The position numbers and the translations under genes were made by a program. A stretch of DNA of 64,000 nt from Bacterioplanes sp965233665 (lineage in GTDB: Bacteria > Pseudomonadota > Gammaproteobacteria > Pseudomonadales > Oceanobacteraceae), in contig CBDDTG010000068.1 of the NCBI GenBank assembly GCA_965233665.1, positions 26,764-90,763 on the forward strand, read 5' to 3'. The notes under the pieces are model-generated. The model saw nothing but the letters and a program-made list of their open reading frames with translations, was not told the DNA's origin and did not search any database. Within the stretch, counting starts at the first letter, position 1, and each line of letters opens with the position of its first letter. Below are positions 56,214-62,996 of this stretch, one piece after another.

Positions 56214-56716
56214 CCCTTAAGTGTTCGATTGATCCAGCCGAGGAGAAACTTCACCTGGCTGCGATCACGGTTGCAGATATCCGAGTAGCGTTTGATCTTG
56301 GCGAGAGCGAACTGCGACAAGAACAGGTCCGGATCCATGGAATGAATCGCAGCAACGGTTTGGCCGCCAATGACGCCATCAACATCTGCGCCGCTCACCA
56401 CTTGGGCCAGCTTTGCCGATGTGCCGACTCCGGCGTTCACGGCGAAATCGAAAATGCTGGTCGCCACCTCTTGATGGGTAAACGTGTCGCCGCGGCAGAC
56501 GTTCCAGAACTTGGCGCGGTAGAAATCCTCTACATCCGCTTTAAGCTCGTCATCGAGCAACTTGTCATCGATGCGCTGCCAGCCAGACCAGTCCGGGTGG
56601 AACCTACGGGCAATACCGGCGTACGTCATGCCTCCGCGATCACCCTCGACGGTATGCAGCAAGTAGCCGCCTTCGTTTTCCATCATCACATCAAATGCTT
56701 GCTTGAAATCAGCCAT
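56210..56716 (-). CDS. endolysin, glycoside hydrolase family 108
   Basis: A 168-residue muramidase that cleaves peptidoglycan at lysis. The catalytic Glu is in MENEGGY (E14), followed by GDRGGMTYAGIARRFHP; the C-terminal peptidoglycan-binding part has DGVIGGQTVAAIHS and KFLLGWINRTLKG. There is no signal peptide, so it depends on a holin. It lies between two holin candidates. Confidence 0.9.
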   Translation of the reverse strand: MADFKQAFDVMMENEGGYLLHTVEGDRGGMTYAGIARRFHPDWSGWQRIDDKLLDDELKADVEDFYRAKFWNVCRGDTFTHQEVATSIFDFAVNAGVGTSAKLAQVVSGADVDGVIGGQTVAAIHSMDPDLFLSQFALAKIKRYSDICNRDRSQVKFLLGWINRTLKG

Positions 56717-56721
56717 GAGAC

Positions 56722-56967
56722 CTACTCCTTGGATTGATTGGTACGCGCTATATCACGCATTTCCTTCTGGTGTTTGTCGGTGCGATGACGGTAGAAGAGG
56801 TTCACCGCAAATGTCGCCGCCATAAACAATAGGCCAATCAGTCCATACCACTCTTGTAAGCTGAGCCCCATAAAAGCCACCCCTCCGCTGGCTGCGTAAG
56901 CTGCTCCCGATGCGACTCGCTCAGCCACGTTACTGGCCATTTCTGCTTTCACTGTTTGTTCCGCCAT
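56722..56967 (-). CDS. small holin-like membrane protein
   Basis: An 81-residue protein with one or two hydrophobic segments (about 20-65, SGGVAFMGLSLQEWYGLIGL then LFMAATFAVNLFYRH) and a basic, hydrophilic C-terminus. This is the layout of short class II-type phage holins. The ATG at 56967 follows GGAG; a longer frame from 57018 is not needed. It lies 5 bp from the endolysin gene. Confidence 0.7.
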   Translation of the reverse strand: MAEQTVKAEMASNVAERVASGAAYAASGGVAFMGLSLQEWYGLIGLLFMAATFAVNLFYRHRTDKHQKEMRDIARTNQSKE

Positions 56968-57002
56968 GAGTTCTCCGGTACTGAGATAATCTCGTGCGAA
57001 TG

Positions 57003-57464
57003 TCACGCGCTTTGGCAAAAAAGCGGCTCATGTGCCTTGCAATACTTGGCGCGGTGATGAGGCTTGACGGTGACGGGCTTGTTTTTCTTACCCCAATACA
57101 TCCAGCCACCGGCGCGGACGGCCAAGTAAATCACTTTGCACTTCCATTCCGGCACCTTGAGCAAGCGGCAGAAATCGAGCAGCACTAGGTCCGCCTCTTT
57201 GCGTGTTATGCGATAGCCCATGAAGCGCCAGCAATAGAGCAAGTCGTGCAGCACAGCAGCCATGCGGTGCCGCTCGTTCACACTGATCAGCCCACGCACC
57301 AGCTTCGGTATTGTGCTGAAATCGGTCTGAAACCAAGCCGGAGTCTCAAGCTCGCGCTGCAGGCGAGCAGAAAAGAATCGCGCTGGCTTTATCAGAACAA
57401 AGGCATTCTCGCCTTCGTCATACACATCAAACAGCGGACGCTGCAGAATGGCATCAGTACCCAT
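57003..57464 (-). CDS. DUF1353 phage protein
   Basis: A 153-residue protein of the DUF1353 family found in many tailed phages. The conserved part is FQTDFSTIPKLVRGL with AAVLHDLLYCWRFMGYRITR, then EADLVLLDFCRLLKVP and IYLAVRAGGWMYWG. The His/Asp pair in LHDLLY may be catalytic, but the function is unknown. It lies between SSB and the lysis genes. Confidence 0.8.
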   Translation of the reverse strand: MGTDAILQRPLFDVYDEGENAFVLIKPARFFSARLQRELETPAWFQTDFSTIPKLVRGLISVNERHRMAAVLHDLLYCWRFMGYRITRKEADLVLLDFCRLLKVPEWKCKVIYLAVRAGGWMYWGKKNKPVTVKPHHRAKYCKAHEPLFCQSA

Positions 57465-57472
57465 AAGGCCTC

Positions 57473-57982
57473 CTAGAACGGGATGTCGTCGTCGAAATCA
57501 TCAAATTTATTCTGCGCAACCGGAGCCGGTTGGCTAACTTGACTTGTTGAGGTGTGCAGCGCCTGCTGTTGGTGTGGTTGGGCGATCGCTCCTGGTTGCT
57601 GCATGCCTCCGCCGACATTACCTGGCTGCAGCTGTTCAACGGTTGCTTGGCGACCGTCCAACATCACCATGTCGTTAGCGATAATCTCTGTGGTGTAGCG
57701 TTTAACGCCGTCTTTTTCCCACTCACGGGTTCTCAGTTTGCCTTCAAAGTAAGCGCGAGAGCCTTTCTTCAGGTATTGCTGAACGATCCCGGCCAACTTG
57801 CCGTATACCGTGATGCGGTGCCATTCGGTCTGCTCGACTTTTTGCCCCATCTGTTTGTCTTTGTAGCTCTCATCGGTTGCCAGACTGAGGTTGGCAACGG
57901 CATTACCGTTGGGCATGTATCGAACCTCAGGATCACGCCCTAAGGTTCCGATCAGTGTTACTTTGTTTACGCTGCGTCCCAT
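57473..57982 (-). CDS. ssb: single-stranded DNA-binding protein
   Basis: A 169-residue SSB. The OB-fold starts MGRSVNKVTLIGTLGRDPEV and has NLSLATDESYKDKQ and EWHRITVYGKLAGIV; a Gln/Pro-rich linker leads to the acidic C-terminal tip DFDDDIPF, which recruits repair enzymes. I start at ATG 57982, since the fold begins there; the upstream frame lies in the nuclease gene. This is a phage copy acting in replication and recombination. Confidence 0.93.
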   Translation of the reverse strand: MGRSVNKVTLIGTLGRDPEVRYMPNGNAVANLSLATDESYKDKQMGQKVEQTEWHRITVYGKLAGIVQQYLKKGSRAYFEGKLRTREWEKDGVKRYTTEIIANDMVMLDGRQATVEQLQPGNVGGGMQQPGAIAQPHQQQALHTSTSQVSQPAPVAQNKFDDFDDDIPF

Positions 57983-58344
57983 GAGCGCTCCTTGATGATC
58001 ATTTCGATGGTTTGTAATGCGTGCCCATTCATTGCCATGGCCGTATCGCAGCGATACACAAGCCAACCCAGGCGCATGGCAGCATCGTACTTCCGCAGAT
58101 CTTCTGAAAAGCCTTTGCCACGGTTATGGCGCCCGGCCACCCAGCCACCTCCTTCAATTTCGACGGCGACTTTCAATTCAGGGAATGCGATATCAAACCG
58201 CCAATCCTTGAGGCCGGCCTTGGCCAGGCGAGCGCGCAGGCCTTTGCCCAGGCCGACCAGCTCTGCAGCAAACCGGTACTCAGGCTGAAACTGGTACCCT
58301 CTTGCCTTCAGCAGAGTCTCAAGTGATTTCTGACCTTGACTCAT
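57967..58344 (-). CDS. PD-(D/E)XK-type nuclease, resolvase-like position
   Basis: A 125-residue protein (MSQGQKSLETLLKARGYQFQ). WRFDIAFPELKVAVEIEGGG carries the D-x(n)-E-x-E core of a PD-(D/E)XK nuclease of the VSR/DUF559 sort, and later KYDAAMRLGWLVYRC is typical too. It lies among ninB and YbcO-like genes where lambdoid phages often keep a Holliday-junction resolvase. DNA cleavage is inferred from the motif; substrate unknown. Confidence 0.7.
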   Translation of the reverse strand: MSQGQKSLETLLKARGYQFQPEYRFAAELVGLGKGLRARLAKAGLKDWRFDIAFPELKVAVEIEGGGWVAGRHNRGKGFSEDLRKYDAAMRLGWLVYRCDTAMAMNGHALQTIEMIIKERSWDAA

Positions 58345-58649
58345 ACGCTCACCACTCCGTGCTCGACCATGATTCGGTGGGTGCGATCCAGTGCGCGCAG
58401 GCTGTAAAACTGGCGTGCCTCCTCGGTACCGCGGTGTTGATCCAGCCAGGCATGACAATCTGAGCAGGCGTATACCGCAAACAAGTCGGAGCCCTTGTAG
58501 CCCATACCCTTGATCTCTGAATCCAAGTGAGCGAGCACCGTGGTTTGCGTGTCGTGATTACAAACCCCAACCACTTGCAAAGTGCAGACTTGATCGCGCG
58601 CCGATCTGCGCAGCTTATTGCTTCGAATCGATGAGGATTTACGCAGCAT
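58341..58649 (-). CDS. YbcO-like HNH-type nuclease (DUF1364)
   Basis: A 102-residue protein. SARDQVCTLQVVGVCNHDTQ, TTVLAHLDSEIKGMGYKGSD and YACSDCHAWLDQH give the paired Cys and His of the DUF1364 (YbcO) family, thought to be a small Zn-binding nuclease. The ATG at 58649 overlaps the 3' end of ninB. It belongs to the phage recombination group. Confidence 0.82.
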   Translation of the reverse strand: MLRKSSSIRSNKLRRSARDQVCTLQVVGVCNHDTQTTVLAHLDSEIKGMGYKGSDLFAVYACSDCHAWLDQHRGTEEARQFYSLRALDRTHRIMVEHGVVSV

Positions 58650-59097
58650 GACTGGCCTCCGCATTGATTTCCTCGGCATAGGCCGACCAGCGCAGACCAA
58701 ACTCAACGCCCTTGGCATACAAGAACTCGATAAACGCCGAGGCCTCCTTAGTGCTAAGCTGACGCGTCGATGGGCGCACAGAGATCAATCGTTGGCCATC
58801 CAAGCTCGGAACCGTCATGCCCGGGTTCCCAAGTGGCTCGCCCATGGCTTTTCGCTCTTGCTCGAACTCATCAACCAGCAGTGCTTTCCAAATGTCTGGT
58901 GAGTAGTGTTTACCCAGCACCTGAACGCCTTGGCTGATTTCACCAATCATGGCGTGGTATTTTTTCTCTTGATCGCGGGTTTTGTTCGGCTTTGCCAGGG
59001 TTAAAACCAGATCCCCCTGCCGGACGCCATCGCAAACGGTTTGCCAGACTCGTGTCATTTCGTCACGTGCGTTCCGCACATTGAGTTTGAACTGCAT
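58639..59097 (-). CDS. ninB: NinB recombination protein
   Basis: A 152-residue NinB homologue. Key stretches: GDLVLTLAKPNKTRDQEKKY, HAMIGEISQGVQVLGKHYSP, RPSTRQLSTKEASAFIEFLY and AKGVEFGLRWSAYAEE, the last typical of NinB. In lambda, NinB (Orf) helps the Red pathway by loading on ssDNA with SSB. ATG 59097 overlaps the stop of the small gene upstream (TGATG). Confidence 0.88.
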   Translation of the reverse strand: MQFKLNVRNARDEMTRVWQTVCDGVRQGDLVLTLAKPNKTRDQEKKYHAMIGEISQGVQVLGKHYSPDIWKALLVDEFEQERKAMGEPLGNPGMTVPSLDGQRLISVRPSTRQLSTKEASAFIEFLYAKGVEFGLRWSAYAEEINAEASHAA

Positions 59098-59267
59098 CAC
59101 GCACCTCCCAGCAGAGCATTCAAGCGGCGGGCTGCCGCCAAGGCCTTGGCTCGACTCTGGGTTGTTTCGCCACCGGGCAGCGTCCACTCTCGCTCGCCCT
59201 TGGCAACGATGACGACGTTACCCACTCGGATGTCACGGTTGTTTCTGCGGTCATAGCTTCGGCTCAT
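59097..59267 (-). CDS. small hypothetical phage protein (56 aa)
   Basis: A 56-residue frame from ATG 59267 to a TGA that overlaps the ninB start. It reads MSRSYDRRNNRDIRVGNVVI, then AKGEREWTLPGGETTQSRAK and an Ala-rich helix. It fills the gap between the replication gene and ninB exactly, in the same direction. Basic, no known family; the N-terminal half could be a small SH3-like or DNA-binding fold. Confidence 0.6.
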   Translation of the reverse strand: MSRSYDRRNNRDIRVGNVVIVAKGEREWTLPGGETTQSRAKALAAARRLNALLGGA

Positions 59268-59272
59268 GGCGG

Positions 59273-60115
59273 TCACCAGCTTGTGTCAGTCAGTCGTTCG
59301 AGGGATGCCTGGGCAGTGGCGTAATCGGGCTGCCCAGATGGCGTGCCGGCCATCGCTGGCCCTGCAGGTAAGATTTCGTCGTTCCACGACTCGTTGTTCA
59401 GGTAGGTTTCGGGGTTTTTTCGGTATCGCTTGTCTGGAGTGGCTACAACGTACTTCGGCACGTGAGCCATGACAGCCGCTCGCTGTTCAGCGCTCAGCTT
59501 GATCCATTTGCGCTCAAGTTTTGATTTGCTGCCGACCTTTTTGTCATAGGCCGACCAGAACTCGTCAAACGCATAGTTAATTATTTGATCATTGGTGTAT
59601 TGATCTTGGTATATATGATTGGGGGGATTTTTTTCCCGACTAGATGGGGATTTTTTTCCCGCCCCAGAGGGGATATTTTTCCCTACTTGGTCGGGATTTA
59701 TTTCCCCGCCCTTGGATGCTGCATGCTCTGGCGAGGTAGGGATTTTTCTCCCCCCTTCTGACTGGCTCTTTTTAGTAGGGATTTTTTTCCCGCCCCTGGC
59801 TTTGGTTGCCTTGTTCCAATCCTTACCGAGTGTGGTAATGCGGTACACAGGTTCATTGCTCACCGTTCGACGCTCAATGACGCCAGCCTTTTCCAGTGCT
59901 GACATATGGCGCTTCACCGTGTCTTGCTTATCGGTCAGAATGGGCAGCTCGCTGAGTATCTTTTGCTTGGATACCCAGAACCATGCCTCACCATCGACCA
60001 TTCTGACTTCTGCCCAGGCAGGCGCAGAGTGCAGAAAGCCGAACAGGCATGCCTGTTGCAGGTTTAGACCCCACTCAAGGGACTTGGCTTGGTTTATGTA
60101 CAGTGAATATTCCAT
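59273..60115 (-). CDS. replication initiation protein, lambda O-like
   Basis: A 280-residue protein. Residues 1-100 form a winged helix-turn-helix (LQQACLFGFLHSAPAWAEVR, TVKRHMSALEKAGVIERRTV) resembling phage replication initiators; 105-170 are low complexity with repeated 'G(K/R)(K)IP' units that correspond to six iterons in the DNA; 185-280 are a C-terminal domain (FDEFWSAYDKKVGSKSKLER) often found in phage O-like proteins. It would bind the origin inside its own gene and recruit a helicase. It is read leftward from the Cro-like side. Confidence 0.82.
   Translation of the reverse strand: MEYSLYINQAKSLEWGLNLQQACLFGFLHSAPAWAEVRMVDGEAWFWVSKQKILSELPILTDKQDTVKRHMSALEKAGVIERRTVSNEPVYRITTLGKDWNKATKARGGKKIPTKKSQSEGGRKIPTSPEHAASKGGEINPDQVGKNIPSGAGKKSPSSREKNPPNHIYQDQYTNDQIINYAFDEFWSAYDKKVGSKSKLERKWIKLSAEQRAAVMAHVPKYVVATPDKRYRKNPETYLNNESWNDEILPAGPAMAGTPSGQPDYATAQASLERLTDTSW
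59623..59792. repeat. six iterons: candidate phage replication origin
   Basis: Six copies of a GGGA(T/A-rich)TCCC repeat start near 59623, 59646, 59669, 59693, 59738 and 59778, with 23-45 bp spacing. Each is near-symmetric, e.g. GGGGATTTTTTTCCC. They lie inside the O-like initiator gene, as in lambda's origin. They encode the recurring G-K-K-I-P units. Confidence 0.75.
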
Positions 60116-60164
60116 CTGCGTGCCTGCTTGGTCGTGCGTTTACACCCTGATACAAACCCAGGTA

Positions 60165-60464
60165 TCAAAAGTCAGACTTTTTGCTCTTGGGGTATTGGCT
60201 AATATGAACCTTGGGGCGAAAGTTAATCTCTCCCGTGCATGAAAGAAGATCTTTTGCGGAAATCGTGCCTCCTGAGGCAGAAGCGATCAGGGATGCATAA
60301 TTAGTTTCTCCGCTGAAATCTGTACGAGGCAGCCTTCCCTTGGAGATCCACTTATAGACACTTCTTACAGATACGCCGCACACACGGCCAGCAGCGGCCA
60401 CGCCGCCTGGGAGAACATTTTTTATCAGATGGTCCAGAGACCCGTCACGCTCACACTCGGTCAT
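60165..60464 (-). CDS. Cro/YdaS-like repressor
   Basis: A 99-residue protein with the helix-turn-helix GGVAAAGRVCGVSVRSVYKW then ISKGRLPRTDFSGETNYA, the pattern of YdaS/Cro-like regulators. The rest is a possibly unstructured tail. It is divergent from the CI-like gene across a 104-bp operator region. It would repress CI in the lytic state and heads the leftward early operon with the O-like gene. Confidence 0.78.
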   Translation of the reverse strand: MTECERDGSLDHLIKNVLPGGVAAAGRVCGVSVRSVYKWISKGRLPRTDFSGETNYASLIASASGGTISAKDLLSCTGEINFRPKVHISQYPKSKKSDF

Positions 60465-60471
60465 CTTTAAC

Positions 60472-60547
60472 CCATTGGTTCAATTTTGGGTAAGACTAGC
60501 ATTGAACTGATTTGGACCGCAATACGCGTTAGAGTTTGAACCAATGG
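60472..60547. promoter_or_regulatory. CI/Cro operator region with three sites
   Basis: CCATTGGTTCAA (60472-60483) and its exact inverted copy TTGAACCAATGG (60536-60547) flank a weaker version, TTGAACTGATTT (60502-60513). All three lie between the divergent cro-like and cI-like genes, like the three-part operator of lambda. A fourth site, with 10 of 12 bases, lies at 62177. Confidence 0.7.
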
Positions 60548-60568
60548 TTACATAAGGTAATAAAACAG

Positions 60569-61321
60569 ATGTCTTCCGACGCCAAACTCAGGCAGCAGTT
60601 TTCCGAAAGATTGATAGAGTCAATTCGGGATAAGGGCTGGAAGTACTTTGGTGCAGGCACCAAAATCGCAAAAATCTTGGACGTTTCACCTAAAATGGGG
60701 AGCAAATACCTCAATGGAGATGCGATGCCAAGTGGCGAAAAAATGCTGACTCTGGCCAAGCACCTCGAAGTACATCCACATTGGCTTCAATATGGGGATG
60801 GAGCCAAGAAGCTTTATGATGAAGGGGCCTCGTCTACGCCAGCCCCAGAGGATATAGGCACCCTTGAGCCTTGGGACAGCACCACACCATTAAACGATGA
60901 GGACGTTGAGTTACCATTCTTCATGGAAGTAGAGCTCTCTGCTGGCACAGGCAGTACCGAAGTGCGAGAGAACCATGGCCCAAAGCTGCGTTTTGCCAAA
61001 TCAACGCTGACCAAAGCCGGCGTAAACGCACCGAATGCTGCATGCGTCATCGTTAAAGGCGATTCAATGGAGCCCGTCATGCCTGACGGCACTGTTGTTG
61101 GAGTGAATACGGCAGATAAGATCATCCGCGATGGTAAGTTCTACGCCTTCGACCACGATGGTCAGTTGCGCATCAAAAAGCTCAAGCGCCTACCAGAGCA
61201 GGGCTTGCAGGTCATCAGCTTGAACCCTGAATATGAGCCAGAGAGCTATGAGAAGGAAACCATCGAAAGCGGTAAGATACGCATCATTGGCCGAGTTTTT
61301 TGGTATTCAGCGCTAATCTAA
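60569..61321 (+). CDS. CI-like repressor, S24/LexA family
   Basis: A 250-residue prophage repressor. The N-terminal DNA-binding domain covers residues 1-75 (TKIAKILDVSPKMGSKYLNG); the C-terminal S24 peptidase domain has S166 (VKGDSMEP) and a Lys at 203 or 204 (LRIKKLKR) as the Ser-Lys pair for RecA-stimulated self-cleavage. I start at ATG 60569 after AAGGTAA; the upstream TTG at 60536 lies inside an operator. It keeps the prophage silent and should respond to DNA damage. Confidence 0.9.
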   Translation: MSSDAKLRQQFSERLIESIRDKGWKYFGAGTKIAKILDVSPKMGSKYLNGDAMPSGEKMLTLAKHLEVHPHWLQYGDGAKKLYDEGASSTPAPEDIGTLEPWDSTTPLNDEDVELPFFMEVELSAGTGSTEVRENHGPKLRFAKSTLTKAGVNAPNAACVIVKGDSMEPVMPDGTVVGVNTADKIIRDGKFYAFDHDGQLRIKKLKRLPEQGLQVISLNPEYEPESYEKETIESGKIRIIGRVFWYSALI

Positions 61322-61333
61322 GGATCACAGCAA

Positions 61334-61531
61334 ATGGAATTGCTACAACAACAAGTCAAGCAGGTCTGCAAGCGCATCACGCTAACAAAGCTGCTCGATG
61401 ACGATGCCCCGCCGATTCTTTATGTCATTGACGACCGCAGCCAACCAGACAAGGCGCAAGAAGAGCGCGCCGTTCTTGGCGGCATTGCCAAGACCACTCC
61501 TCTATCCGATTTACGACTAAAAGCAGCATAA
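61334..61531 (+). CDS. small hypothetical protein
   Basis: A 65-residue acidic-basic protein (MELLQQQVKQVCKRITLTKL, then APPILYVIDDRSQPDKAQEE) directly downstream of the CI-like gene, 12 bp away and in the same direction. It has no membrane segment and no family I recognise. It is likely co-expressed with the repressor in the lysogen. Confidence 0.55.
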   Translation: MELLQQQVKQVCKRITLTKLLDDDAPPILYVIDDRSQPDKAQEERAVLGGIAKTTPLSDLRLKAA

Positions 61532-61544
61532 ACGGAGAGCATGC

Positions 61545-62069
61545 ATGCTAAAAATCGCAACATTCGCCCTACTGACTACCATGGCGGCAGTCGCAAATGG
61601 TAGCGACTGGGAAGTTAAAAAAGAGGTGGAGCCGATATCAGACGCCGTTTTCTTTGGCGCCGTCTCTGGTGCGGCAGAACCAATAGAACGCCCAGATTTC
61701 CCCTTGTCTGAAATTCTCGCCCAGATGAGATTTGTTTGCGAAAAAGGGAGAGACTTCAGTGCGATCAAAATTCTTCTGTCTCAACGCATCACCCCTAAAG
61801 GCAACCCGCAGAACACCCACCATTACAACCATTACATGGCAAGAGTCAGGTGGGATAAAGAGCCCGGGACAAGTGAAAAGGTGGAGTTCAAAGGTGTTGC
61901 AGCAACTGAGCATTATCTTGGCCTACACACAGTAGACAAGGTCAAAAAACACAAAACCCTGTTGTTCGAAATCAACCCTTATGGTCACTCAAGAATCATC
62001 TTCAAATTCGACCTAATTGGCGCAGCCAAAGCAATCAACGAAGCCCAGGCGCTTTGCCGCGAGACTTAA
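61545..62069 (+). CDS. TagO/VasI-like secreted protein
   Basis: A 174-residue exported protein with a signal peptide (MLKIATFALLTTMAAVANGS). The mature part follows the T6SS-associated VasI/TagO pattern: DWEVKKEVEPISDAVFFGAV near the N-terminus and LLFEINPYGHSRIIFKFDLI, GAAKAINEAQALC at the end. In type VI gene clusters TagO is periplasmic; here no other T6SS gene is present. It sits 13 bp after a small gene in the repressor transcript, so it may be a lysogenic-conversion gene expressed in the lysogen. A strong terminator follows. Confidence 0.7.
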   Translation: MLKIATFALLTTMAAVANGSDWEVKKEVEPISDAVFFGAVSGAAEPIERPDFPLSEILAQMRFVCEKGRDFSAIKILLSQRITPKGNPQNTHHYNHYMARVRWDKEPGTSEKVEFKGVAATEHYLGLHTVDKVKKHKTLLFEINPYGHSRIIFKFDLIGAAKAINEAQALCRET

Positions 62070-62097
62070 CCCCCCCTTTTTTTAACCCGACAGCAAG

Positions 62098-62121
62098 AAC
62101 CGGCCTCTGGCCGGTTTTTTT
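62098..62121 (+). terminator. intrinsic terminator after the repressor operon
   Basis: AACCGGCC pairs with GGCCGGTT around TCT and is followed by a T7 run. It closes the cI-like/small/TagO-like transcript. Confidence 0.9.
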
Positions 62122-62176
62122 ATGCTCGATTAAAAAAATCCTCACCGGAGCTTTACAAACTCGGTTCCAATTTGTA

Positions 62177-62188
62177 CCTTTGGTTCAT
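62177..62188. promoter_or_regulatory. additional CI-type operator candidate
   Basis: CCTTTGGTTCAT matches the main operator CCATTGGTTCAA at 10 of 12 positions. It lies 24-35 bp before the LuxR-type gene that opens the rightward early operon, where a second repressor-controlled promoter is expected. Confidence 0.55.
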
Positions 62189-62211
62189 AGATTAACAAAG
62201 GGGGCCGCGAC

Positions 62212-62976
62212 ATGGACCGCAAACAAGTTACCGCAACAGGTTCAAAAATGGTCACTAGCCGCCAAAGCTTGGTGGCTGAAGGCGTAGCAAATGGGCTGCC
62301 GAGCAAAACCATTGCTCATCAAATGAACATTTCTGAACCAGGCGTAAATAAGCACATCAAGGTACTGCAGGAGCGCTTTGGCGCCCGCAACCGCACAGAC
62401 CTTGTTTCGCAACTCTGGATGCACGGAATCCTCCAGGCGCGCTCTACCGCCACCGTCATTGTGCTGGTTCTGTGCGTTCTGGCCTGCATGCCATCCGTTC
62501 GCAGCTACCGCTCTCCCGTTCGCACCCAAACCCGCGTTTCTCAGGCCGTCCGCGCTCGTAGCCGTGACGAGTTTCATCAGGAGATTTGGCATGAGCACTC
62601 CAGCATTCAGCGAAGTACTGGCCCATTTGTGGGGCAACGTCGACGACAGCGAAACCATGGAGGGCCTTCTTCAGGACATCGCACTGAATGGCCCAAGCGA
62701 AAACACCAGCCGCAGCATTCAAGAGCTTTTGAAGCGCGCAGAGCGCGAGCTGATCGCCGAGCGGAACCAGGCGGCATGAGCAAATTTCAGGAGGCATTCG
62801 ATGACATCTTCAGAGACTTCACCCCTTCGCCAAGAGCGATGCGGAAAGAATCACTTTTGGGTTCTTCGTCGCTTAGCGAGCGACGCACAAGGGAATCAGG
62901 TGCTAGAGGAGTTCGTGGCTCGCTCAACTGTGGAGCTGCAAGCTCTGATCAAGCGAATGGACACAAAGGCTGCTAA
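62212..62976 (+). CDS. LuxR-type HTH protein with membrane segment; 3' end uncertain
   Basis: The first 130 codons look real: a LuxR/GerE helix-turn-helix (VAEGVANGLPSKTIAHQMNI, SEPGVNKHIKVLQERFGARN) followed by a hydrophobic segment (ATVIVLVLCVLACMPSV), as in small membrane-linked phage regulators. AAAGGGGG precedes the ATG. After about 62580 the frame stays open but becomes Arg/His/Pro-rich and overlaps two other genes with good ribosome sites, so the true stop is probably lost to a one-base indel. It opens the rightward early operon. Confidence 0.6.
   Translation: MDRKQVTATGSKMVTSRQSLVAEGVANGLPSKTIAHQMNISEPGVNKHIKVLQERFGARNRTDLVSQLWMHGILQARSTATVIVLVLCVLACMPSVRSYRSPVRTQTRVSQAVRARSRDEFHQEIWHEHSSIQRSTGPFVGQRRRQRNHGGPSSGHRTEWPKRKHQPQHSRAFEARRARADRRAEPGGMSKFQEAFDDIFRDFTPSPRAMRKESLLGSSSLSERRTRESGARGVRGSLNCGAASSDQANGHKGC
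62591..62779 (+). CDS. small hypothetical phage protein
   Basis: A 62-residue acidic, helical protein (MSTPAFSEVLAHLWGNVDDS, SRSIQELLKRAERELIAER). AGGAG lies 8 bases before the ATG, which makes it more credible than the overlapping tail of the LuxR-type frame. Function unknown; it lies in the early operon before bet. Confidence 0.6.
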   Translation: MSTPAFSEVLAHLWGNVDDSETMEGLLQDIALNGPSENTSRSIQELLKRAERELIAERNQAA

Positions 62977-62986
62977 GGCGGCGTAG
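62801..62986 (+). CDS. small hypothetical phage protein
   Basis: A 61-residue protein (MTSSETSPLRQERCGKNHFW, then VARSTVELQALIKRMDTKAA) with AGGAGG 6 bases before the ATG. The stop is 10 bp before bet. Unknown family; its place in the early operon suggests a role in recombination or host take-over. Confidence 0.6.
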   Translation: MTSSETSPLRQERCGKNHFWVLRRLASDAQGNQVLEEFVARSTVELQALIKRMDTKAAKAA

Positions 62987-62996
62987 GAGCAGATCA

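Noticed and set aside
54039..58649. Defence or toxin-antitoxin island among the lysis/recombination genes
   Set aside because: Every gene here has a sound phage assembly, lysis or recombination explanation.
59623..59792. CRISPR array
   Set aside because: The repeats are short, near-palindromic and lie within a coding frame with irregular spacing; iterons explain them better.
62776..62976. Separate rightward gene starting MSKFQEAFDD
   Set aside because: After a few codons it becomes Arg/Ser-rich and overlaps the gene at 62801, which has a better ribosome site.
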